From: an uncultured Flavobacterium sp.
GTDB lineage: Bacteria > Bacteroidota > Bacteroidia > Flavobacteriales > Flavobacteriaceae
NCBI RefSeq assembly: GCF_951805225.1
Contig: NZ_OX638201.1
Coordinates: 5,952,001-6,016,000, forward strand
Reading direction: 5' to 3'
Length of the DNA: 64,000 nucleotides
Shown here: positions 58,534 through 64,000 of the stretch, in pieces
How positions within the stretch are numbered: the stretch's first letter is position 1
How the letters are laid out: every line of letters begins with the position of its first letter
Notes under the pieces: model-generated
Seen by the model: the letters and a program-made list of their open reading frames with translations, nothing else
The model's database searches: none
What the model was told of the DNA's origin: nothing
Translations under genes and position numbers: made by a program

Positions 58534-58619
58534 GCGTGAGGGATAGAGGCGGTATCCTTTTGTGAAGAGAAACGAAACTAAAGATATAGCCGAAAGCCCG
58601 ACCCGAAGGGACACGCCCA
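58534..58619. repeat. GGATACCGCTTC dispersed repeat, copy D
   Basis: In reverse orientation: GCGTGAGGGATAGAGGCGG, TATCCTTTTGTG, GATATAGCCGAAAGCC and CGACCC...GGGACACGCCC. The ends match copy C (23875-24009) and the core matches copies A and B. Confidence 0.8.
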
Positions 58620-58841
58620 TAATATTAAGATCTATGTCTGAGTTAGAATTTAGTTTTGAAAAACTTCATTTTATCTGAATTTGAGTGATATAAATAAGAA
58701 TATTATTTTAAAATTATATCGATTTCGTTAATTCGCATTTTAAGAACAAAACAGAACATCAAGAATTAGATATAAACTAATAATCAGAGTTATACAATCT
58801 CAGAAAAAAGTATATCTTTAACCAACCCAAAAACCAAAATA

Positions 58842-60254
58842 ATGCAAGAAAACGACCAGGAAAATTTTAAAAGAGAACTCGGATTATTAGACGGAACCAT
58901 GCTTGTTGTAGGTTCGATGATTGGATCCGGGATATTTATTGTAAGTGCCGATATCGCCAGACAAGTAGGTTCTGCGGGATGGCTAACGCTAATTTGGTTA
59001 ATCTCAGGATTGATAACTATTATAGCTGCAGTAAGTTACGGAGAGTTGAGTGCAATGTTCCCAAAAGCAGGTGGACAATATGTGTATCTTAAAGAAGCTT
59101 ATAATAAATTAATCGCGTTTTTGTACGGTTGGAGTTTTTTCGCCGTAATTCAAACCGGAACCATTGCCGCAGTTGGTGTGGCATTCTCAAAGTTTGCAGC
59201 TTATCTTTATGAGCCGCTAAGTGATGAAAATATACTTTATGAATTGGGTTCTTTTAAACTCAATGCGGCGCAATTAGTGTCGATTGTTACGATTATTTTA
59301 TTGACTTTCATTAATAGCCGTGGTGTTAAAAACGGAAAGATTCTTCAAACTGTCCTTACGATTATCAAAATATTATCATTATTAGGTTTAATAGTTTTTG
59401 GATTAACATTAGGAGCAAAAGCTTCTATTTGGGATGCCAACTGGACAGATGCCTGGACACCGCGTTCGTATAATGCCGAAAGTGGTTCATGGTTACCAAT
59501 TGGAGGAACAGCTTTGATTACGGGAATTTCTGCTGCAATGGTTGGATCGTTATTTTCAAGTGACGCTTGGAATGGTGTGACTTTTATCGCTGGAGAAATA
59601 AAAAATCCAAAACGAAATGTAGGTTTCAGTTTGTTCTTAGGAACTTTTATTGTGACAATTATTTATGTATTGACAAATTTGATGTATTTAGCGGTAGTTC
59701 CGTTAAACGAAATTGCAACAGCAAAATCAGATAGAGTAGCAGTTGTAGCTTCACATTATATTTTTGGAAATATAGGAACGTTGATTATTGCAATTATGAT
59801 CATGATTTCGACTTTTGCCTGCAACAACGGATTAATTATGGCTGGTGCAAGAGTGTATTATACAATGGCAAAAGATGGTTTATTCTTTAAAAAAGCAGCT
59901 GTTTTAAATAAATCAAGTGTTCCGGCTTGGGCACTTTGGGCGCAATGTATTTGGGCTTCGGCTTTATGTTTGACAGGAAAATATGGAGATTTATTAGATT
60001 TCGTAATTATCATTGTATTGATTTTTTACATACTAACAATCTACGGAATCTTTATTTTACGTAAAAAAATGCCAGATCTCGAAAGACCTTATAAAGCATT
60101 CGGATACCCATTTTTACCAATGCTGTATATCGTGATTGCAGCGGCAATTTGTGTTTCGTTATTAATTACAAAATTTTCAACTTGTGGTTGGGGAGTATTA
60201 ATTATGCTAACAGGAATTCCGGTATATTATCTAACAAAACCAAAAGAGTCTTAA
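58842..60254 (+). CDS. Amino acid permease (APC family, LAT/YfnA-like)
   Basis: A 470-aa inner-membrane transporter with about 12 helices. The N-terminal signature GTMLVVGSMIGSGIFIVSAD is the APC superfamily motif, and GGQYVYLKEAYNKLIAFLYG matches the LAT-like branch. It probably exchanges or takes up neutral amino acids. It differs from the permease at 20071-21546, which belongs to the CAT branch. The following 317 bases carry repeats and a terminator. Confidence 0.9.
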   Translation: MQENDQENFKRELGLLDGTMLVVGSMIGSGIFIVSADIARQVGSAGWLTLIWLISGLITIIAAVSYGELSAMFPKAGGQYVYLKEAYNKLIAFLYGWSFFAVIQTGTIAAVGVAFSKFAAYLYEPLSDENILYELGSFKLNAAQLVSIVTIILLTFINSRGVKNGKILQTVLTIIKILSLLGLIVFGLTLGAKASIWDANWTDAWTPRSYNAESGSWLPIGGTALITGISAAMVGSLFSSDAWNGVTFIAGEIKNPKRNVGFSLFLGTFIVTIIYVLTNLMYLAVVPLNEIATAKSDRVAVVASHYIFGNIGTLIIAIMIMISTFACNNGLIMAGARVYYTMAKDGLFFKKAAVLNKSSVPAWALWAQCIWASALCLTGKYGDLLDFVIIIVLIFYILTIYGIFILRKKMPDLERPYKAFGYPFLPMLYIVIAAAICVSLLITKFSTCGWGVLIMLTGIPVYYLTKPKES

Positions 60255-60260
60255 AGGAAA

Positions 60261-60297
60261 GTTGCTAAGTTGCTGAGATACTAAGTTTCTAAGTTTA
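60261..60297. repeat. Short octamer array, copy 2
   Basis: TTGCTAAG-TTGCTGAG-ATACTAAG-TTTCTAAG, four imperfect eight-base units. Reverse complement of the type at 6324-6358. Confidence 0.65.
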
Positions 60298-60311
60298 ATA
60301 TGATGTAAGTT

Positions 60312-60489
60312 TGCCCGCGGGTTTTACGGATTAAACGGATTAACGCGGATCTTTTATTACTCAATAATTGAATACAAAAAATGCCTTGTTTTTAGCAAGG
60401 CATTTTTTGTATAACTAAGAAGAAACAGAAATATAAAGTTTGACAAAGAAATCTGTGTAAACCCGTTTAATCCGTAAAATCTGTGGGCA
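60312..60489. repeat. ACGGATTAAACGGATT long inverted repeat, copy 2
   Basis: Left arm 60312-60350 (GCCCGCGGGTTTTACGGA, TTAAACGGATTAACG) and right arm 60450-60489 (GTTTAATCCGTAAAATCTG, TGGGC) are reverse-complement relatives of the repeat at 7103-7249; a TTTGACAAAG motif is also shared near 60440. Confidence 0.8.
60372..60412. terminator. Perfect hairpin inside the repeat (permease terminator)
   Basis: ATACAAAAAATGCCTTG and its exact reverse complement form a 17-base stem with a seven-base loop. Confidence 0.8.
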
Positions 60490-60495
60490 AAAAAA

Positions 60496-60537
60496 AACAC
60501 TACCAATTTGCAAAAGCAAAAAAACGTAGTGTCTTTT
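60496..60537 (-). terminator. Terminator of the DUF1810 gene
   Basis: On the minus strand the ACACTAC / GTAGTGT arms, with an A-rich loop, are followed by a T-run; they lie about 35 bases after the stop codon. Confidence 0.7.
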
Positions 60538-60571
60538 TAATTTAAATAATCTGGAAAAGGGTTAGTGCAAA

Positions 60572-61033
60572 TTACACCATTTCAGTTTCGACAGATGATT
60601 TTATAGTTGAATTAATAATAGATAAGGTAAGAGGATCAGATTCTCCAGAGAAAAAAGCTTCTAAAACTTCCTGAAATACAGGATTTGTATTTTCAACCAA
60701 AGAGAAAAGCGTCATAGAAGAACGTAATTTACGCGCATCTAAATCACCTAAAATTCCATCAGCTGATTTTCTTTTAAATGTCAAAAATAACTCTGAAATT
60801 TCTATAAGATGTTTTCCTAAAATAGGATGTTCTAAATATTCGGTTGCTTCTTTGAGATCGTTAATGGCATAATAATTTGCATTATCACTTGTGCCTAATC
60901 CTTTAATCTGAGGAAAAATGAACCACATCCAATGTGTCTCTTTTTTTCCTTTTTTGATTTCAGAAAAAGCAGTAAGATAAAGTTTATTTTGTGCATCTAA
61001 AAAACGCAATAAATCATTGTTTGAATAAGCCAT
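60572..61033 (-). CDS. DUF1810 family protein
   Basis: A 153-aa protein with the DUF1810 pattern: DLLRFLDAQNKLYLTAFSEI, KKETHWMWFIFPQIKGLG (Trp-Met-Trp-Phe and Pro-Gln) and HPILGKHLIEI. The family is widespread but has no demonstrated function. A -7 element lies at 61063-61070. It is on the same strand as the repair genes upstream, but 157 bases separate it from the AlkB-like gene. Confidence 0.9.
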   Translation of the reverse strand: MAYSNNDLLRFLDAQNKLYLTAFSEIKKGKKETHWMWFIFPQIKGLGTSDNANYYAINDLKEATEYLEHPILGKHLIEISELFLTFKRKSADGILGDLDARKLRSSMTLFSLVENTNPVFQEVLEAFFSGESDPLTLSIINSTIKSSVETEMV

Positions 61034-61062
61034 TATAGTAATGTATATATAAAAAAAGGTTG

Positions 61063-61070
61063 CAAAAGTA
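61063..61070 (-). promoter_or_regulatory. -7 promoter element for the DUF1810 gene
   Basis: CAAAAGTA on the plus strand reads TACTTTTG on the minus strand, 29 bases before the ATG at 61033. Confidence 0.6.
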
Positions 61071-61190
61071 GTAAAAAAGATAGGTTCTGCCTAATAAAAG
61101 GTTCATGTACTGAGTATTTTAACTTTTAGAGGAGGAATTTTCCTCGTCGTTTCAGCGTTAAAATAAAACTCATTTTGAGTGATTTACAAA

Positions 61191-61817
61191 TCATTCGCTT
61201 CGGTTAGTTCGTCTAAAGGTTAAATTGATTCTGGGCAATACATTTTTTGCCGTTTTAGGAACCTGATGTTGCCAGAAACTATTTGTTGTTCCCGCCATTA
61301 ATAGAAAAGAACCGTGATGCAAAGGAATTTCTACTTGCGGAATTTCTTTGCGAAATTTATGGCGAAGCCTGAACATTCTGGTTTCTCCAAAAGTTACCGA
61401 AGCAATAATTGGGTTTGGTCCGGAGTTGTGTTCTTTGTCGCTATGCCACGAAACACCATCATTACCATTTCGATATAAATTGAGCAATAAACTATTAAAT
61501 TCAATCTGAGTTTCTCTTTCGACACGGCCTCTAATCCTTAATAAATTATAAGTCCAGTCAGGGCCATTTTGATCTGCACCAACATTATCTTTGTCTTCAT
61601 ACCAGGAAATCATCCGCGGAGCCGTAACAATTTTATCATACATTTCCATTTCATATTCTCTCCATTTGGTTTGATGAAGTATTTTTTCATAAAAGCGATC
61701 AGATTCTTCTTTGGTAAAAAAGTTATCGATTAAAATAAGTTCTGCATCAGGCAGGTCAAATATTTTTTTTCCTTTTAAACCTGTGGCAAATAATTCGGTA
61801 TCGCTAAATAGTGTCAT
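61191..61817 (-). CDS. AlkB-like 2-oxoglutarate/Fe(II) dioxygenase
   Basis: A 208-aa DNA/RNA demethylase of the AlkB family (ALKBH2/3-like length and style), using Fe(II), 2-oxoglutarate and oxygen. The iron ligands are His125 and Asp127 (WHSDKEHN) and His184 (FWQHQVPK). 2-oxoglutarate-binding Arg196 and Arg202 lie in PRINLTFRR. The region NGNDGVSW and the later segment SVTFGETRMFRLR are typical. It probably repairs alkylated bases. It is next to the exonuclease-GIY-YIG and UmuC genes on the same strand, which suggests a common DNA damage role. Confidence 0.93.
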   Translation of the reverse strand: MTLFSDTELFATGLKGKKIFDLPDAELILIDNFFTKEESDRFYEKILHQTKWREYEMEMYDKIVTAPRMISWYEDKDNVGADQNGPDWTYNLLRIRGRVERETQIEFNSLLLNLYRNGNDGVSWHSDKEHNSGPNPIIASVTFGETRMFRLRHKFRKEIPQVEIPLHHGSFLLMAGTTNSFWQHQVPKTAKNVLPRINLTFRRTNRSE

Positions 61818-61865
61818 AAGTCAATACTTTAAGTTTATAGCTCTATTTTTAAAATTAGATTAGTT

Positions 61866-63254
61866 TTATATTCCTGATTTTAGCAAGTTCTTGTTGAAAA
61901 AAACTTTTCGGGGATTTTTTTCTGCATAAGCAAAAATCAATTGCACAATATATTGGTTACTTTTATAAGGCGTAGCATAATTTTTTACTTCTGAAGGATC
62001 GGTAATCGCAACATCTAACGGAATATATCCCATACCATAAAAATGACCATTTTCTATCCAGATACAACTGCGTTCGTGCGCTGTTCTTCCTTTTTCTATA
62101 ATGGCAAAAGTGGGTCTGTTGTTTAATAAAAAATCAATAGCATTGTCGACTTGTTCATTGTGAAGCGACGCATCCGGCAAATCTGTTATATCTTTATTTT
62201 GAAATATTTCTCCTTCTTCAGGTTTTGAATATTTACAAAACCTATAATCAATTTCAAATCGTTCTGCTAAACCCCGCAGTATATTTGTTGCTTCGTGTAA
62301 ACTACTGAAATGCTCAATACAAGACTGAAATTTATTGAGTTTACCAATAGCCAGATATTTATATCCGTTGCGGGCTTCATATTCATACAATCCAAATTTT
62401 GGTTCAAATCGTTTTAAAGCTCTGTTGTAAGTTGGCCAAAGATGCTTAATTTCGGTACATTCTAATAAAAGTGCCATTAATTCATTGCCACAAACTTCAA
62501 AAGAAATTGAGTAAATATCCCGCAAGAAATGTTGCCTTTGCGGATTAATCTTATGTCCGCTAAAATGAGAAGCAACTCGTTTTTTTATATTAACTGCTTT
62601 GCCGACATAGATTACTTTTTTTACCTCATTATAAAAATAATATACACCTGGTTTTTCAGGTAAATTATTAAAATCTTCGGGCGGAAGGTTAGGAGGTAAA
62701 CGTTGATCTTGTGCCGTGTTTTTGATCATTTGTTCAATATGACCTTCATCGTCCCATTCCAGTAATCGCGAAAATAATATTGCTGTAGCAGCTGCATCTC
62801 CACCGGCGCGATGTTGATTTTCTAAAGGAATGTCGAGCGAATTGCAAAGTTTTCCTAAGCTGTAAGAAGGGAAACCAGGTCTTATTTTTCGTGCTGCACG
62901 AACAGTACACAATTTTCTTGCTGTCCATTTAAAACCTGCTTGCTCGAGTTGATGACGAACGAATGAATAATCGAAATTGACATTATGAGCGACGAAAATT
63001 CGATCCGTAAGCATTTCTAATACTTTGTCTGAAATATCATCGAAGATTGGCGCATTAGCTACCATTTCGTTATTAATTCCTGTTAAGGCAAAAATCGAAA
63101 TCGGAATTTCCTTTTCCGGATTAACGAGCGTTTCATATCGTTCAATCACGTTTTCTCCGTCATGAATGATAATGGCAATTTCGGTAATGCGGCTGCCACT
63201 GGCGTTTCCACCGGTGGTTTCGATATCTACTATGGCGTATTCTTGCTTTTTCAT
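61866..63254 (-). CDS. DnaQ-like exonuclease fused to a GIY-YIG nuclease domain
   Basis: A 462-aa fusion. The N-terminal DEDDh exonuclease has Asp10, Glu12, Asp95, His148 and Asp153 (VDIETTGG, HNVNFDYSF, HRAGGDAAATA). The GIY-YIG nuclease, about residues 198-275, shows KPGVYYFYNE, VIYVGKAVNIKKRV with Gly203-Val-Tyr, Tyr216 and Arg226. The remaining 190 residues are not recognised. The combination resembles UvrC/Cho-type nucleases with an added proofreading-like exonuclease, as known in several bacteria; it likely acts in DNA repair. Forty-three bases separate it from umuC, so they may be co-transcribed. Confidence 0.9.
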   Translation of the reverse strand: MKKQEYAIVDIETTGGNASGSRITEIAIIIHDGENVIERYETLVNPEKEIPISIFALTGINNEMVANAPIFDDISDKVLEMLTDRIFVAHNVNFDYSFVRHQLEQAGFKWTARKLCTVRAARKIRPGFPSYSLGKLCNSLDIPLENQHRAGGDAAATAILFSRLLEWDDEGHIEQMIKNTAQDQRLPPNLPPEDFNNLPEKPGVYYFYNEVKKVIYVGKAVNIKKRVASHFSGHKINPQRQHFLRDIYSISFEVCGNELMALLLECTEIKHLWPTYNRALKRFEPKFGLYEYEARNGYKYLAIGKLNKFQSCIEHFSSLHEATNILRGLAERFEIDYRFCKYSKPEEGEIFQNKDITDLPDASLHNEQVDNAIDFLLNNRPTFAIIEKGRTAHERSCIWIENGHFYGMGYIPLDVAITDPSEVKNYATPYKSNQYIVQLIFAYAEKNPRKVFFNKNLLKSGI

Positions 63255-63297
63255 GTCTCTTTATATAACGTGAAAACGATTTTTTTATGTCGTTTTA

Positions 63298-64000
63298 TTA
63301 AACTTTAACAGTGATAACATCTTTCAATAAAGTAGAAAACTTGGGCGATAATCTGTTTTGTTTCATTTTCCATTGACGTCCTAAAGATTGCACGCCGAAT
63401 TTGATTTTATTATTCCCATAACTCTGATTCATTTTATCAATCGCACTCATTAAAGGTTGATGTTTAGGATTTGAAGTTTCAAATAAATTAAGTTGGGTTT
63501 CATTATTTGGTGTTAATCCCATTACAATTACTCCGGCTTTTTTATAACGAAAACCCTTTTTAAAAATAGCTTTAAATCCTTTTTGAGCAGCCTCATTAAG
63601 TTCTATTGTAGAATTGGTTGGGAAATCTGTTACAATGGTAATGCTTCGTGAATATTGTGATTCTTCGTTTTTTAAAAAACTAGTCTGGATAAAGACAGTT
63701 ACCATATTACAATGACAATCCTGACGTCTTAATTTCTCAGCACAAGAAGCTGTAAATGTGCTAATTCGTTCTGATATTTCTTCATAAGTAGTATATCTTT
63801 TTTCGAAAGATCTTGTAGTGGCAATCATTTTCCGGTCTGCGGCTTCTTCTAATCCTAAAGTTGGTTTTCCTTCTAGTTCATGTTTTAATCGAAGGCCAAC
63901 TACAGACATTTCTTTTCTTACCCAAGCATCCGGAAACTGGGTAAAGTCATAGGCAGTATTGATCTTTTTTAATTTAAGTCGTTTGGCGTGCTTTCTTCCA
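63298..64000 (-). CDS. umuC: DNA polymerase V subunit UmuC (partial, N-terminus beyond window)
   Basis: The frame is open from the stop at 63298 to the window end; 30 further codons precede the first internal Met, so the true start lies outside and only the C-terminal part, about 233 residues, is visible. It matches UmuC: RSFEKRYTTYEEI, AEKLRRQDCHCN, FRYKKAGVIV, QLNLFE and QWKMKQNRLSPKFST all have close counterparts in E. coli UmuC. QLNLF fits the beta-clamp binding motif QLxLF. The enzyme performs error-prone translesion synthesis with UmuD'; umuD would be expected just upstream, out of view. Confidence 0.93.
   Translation of the reverse strand, partial: GRKHAKRLKLKKINTAYDFTQFPDAWVRKEMSVVGLRLKHELEGKPTLGLEEAADRKMIATTRSFEKRYTTYEEISERISTFTASCAEKLRRQDCHCNMVTVFIQTSFLKNEESQYSRSITIVTDFPTNSTIELNEAAQKGFKAIFKKGFRYKKAGVIVMGLTPNNETQLNLFETSNPKHQPLMSAIDKMNQSYGNNKIKFGVQSLGRQWKMKQNRLSPKFSTLLKDVITVKV

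Larger units (their letters stand above)
58412..58841. other. Intergenic region with dispersed repeat
   Basis: 430 bases between divergent genes. It contains the lipoprotein promoter box (58450-58457) and repeat copy D (58534-58619); the rest is A/T-rich with no clear element for the permease. Confidence 0.55.
60255..60571. other. Repeat-packed intergenic region
   Basis: 317 bases between convergent genes holding an octamer array (60261-60297), a long inverted repeat (60312-60489) enclosing a perfect hairpin terminator (60372-60412) and a second terminator (60496-60537). Confidence 0.7.

Noticed and set aside
1..64000. CRISPR arrays, prophage, insertion sequences or a biosynthetic cluster
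   Set aside because: No regular spaced direct repeats, transposases, phage genes or modular synthases were seen on either strand.

Overview
The window looks like a chromosomal segment of a Flavobacterium-like member of the Bacteroidota. The evidence is AT-rich DNA, coding regions preceded by A/T-rich leaders rather than Shine-Dalgarno sites, repeated perfect matches to the Bacteroidota -7 promoter element TAnnTTTG, Bacteroidota families (Porin_10, DUF2851, DUF3467, DUF4274), and flavobacterial gene order. No prophage, insertion sequence, transposase or CRISPR array is visible. Almost everything is core or housekeeping DNA.

Layout. 1-14 kb: two Spy-like periplasmic proteins with a shared upstream motif pair, a DUF4274 protein, D-lactate dehydrogenase, lysS, a tandem pair of paralogous lipoproteins ending in lipB, two AraC-type regulators, an SDR dehydrogenase, an NAD(P)H oxidoreductase, a secreted double NTF2-like protein and rnhB. 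14-24 kb: an outer-membrane porin, cystathionine beta-synthase, a DnaQ-like exonuclease, DUF2851, PspC, an amino-acid permease, a helix-hairpin-helix protein and an acyl-CoA dehydrogenase. 24-39.6 kb is the translation/transcription core: rpsU, xerC, hpf, tRNA-Thr, tRNA-Tyr, tRNA-Thr, tuf, tRNA-Trp, secE, nusG, rplK, rplA, rplJ, rplL, rpoB, rpoC and a DUF3467 gene. 39.8-54.9 kb: prfC, a GH13 alpha-amylase lipoprotein, a parvulin foldase, MoxR, two different aconitases in tandem, a Kelch protein and a LysM-NlpC/P60 cell-wall hydrolase. 54.9-64 kb: a histidine kinase/response regulator pair, a zinc-ribbon/PH-like/SHOCT protein with a small lipoprotein, an APC permease, DUF1810, and a repair group on the minus strand (AlkB-like dioxygenase, exonuclease-GIY-YIG fusion, UmuC cut by the window end).

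The most informative non-coding signals are: (1) a strong Shine-Dalgarno at rpsU, which fits known bS21 autoregulation in flavobacteria; (2) leader or attenuator-like structures in front of rplK, between rplL and rpoB, and an elaborate one between rpoB and rpoC; (3) an exactly spaced bipartite motif in front of both Spy-like genes that resembles an ECF sigma promoter; and (4) several families of dispersed palindromic or inverted intergenic repeats, crowded around lysS/lipB and around the permease at 58.8 kb.

I did not find a convincing new defence or biosynthetic system. The strongest candidates for undescribed biology are the rpoB-rpoC intergenic structure, the Spy-like pair with its shared promoter, and the repeat families. 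All promoters, operators and RNA structures are read by eye, without alignment or folding calculations.
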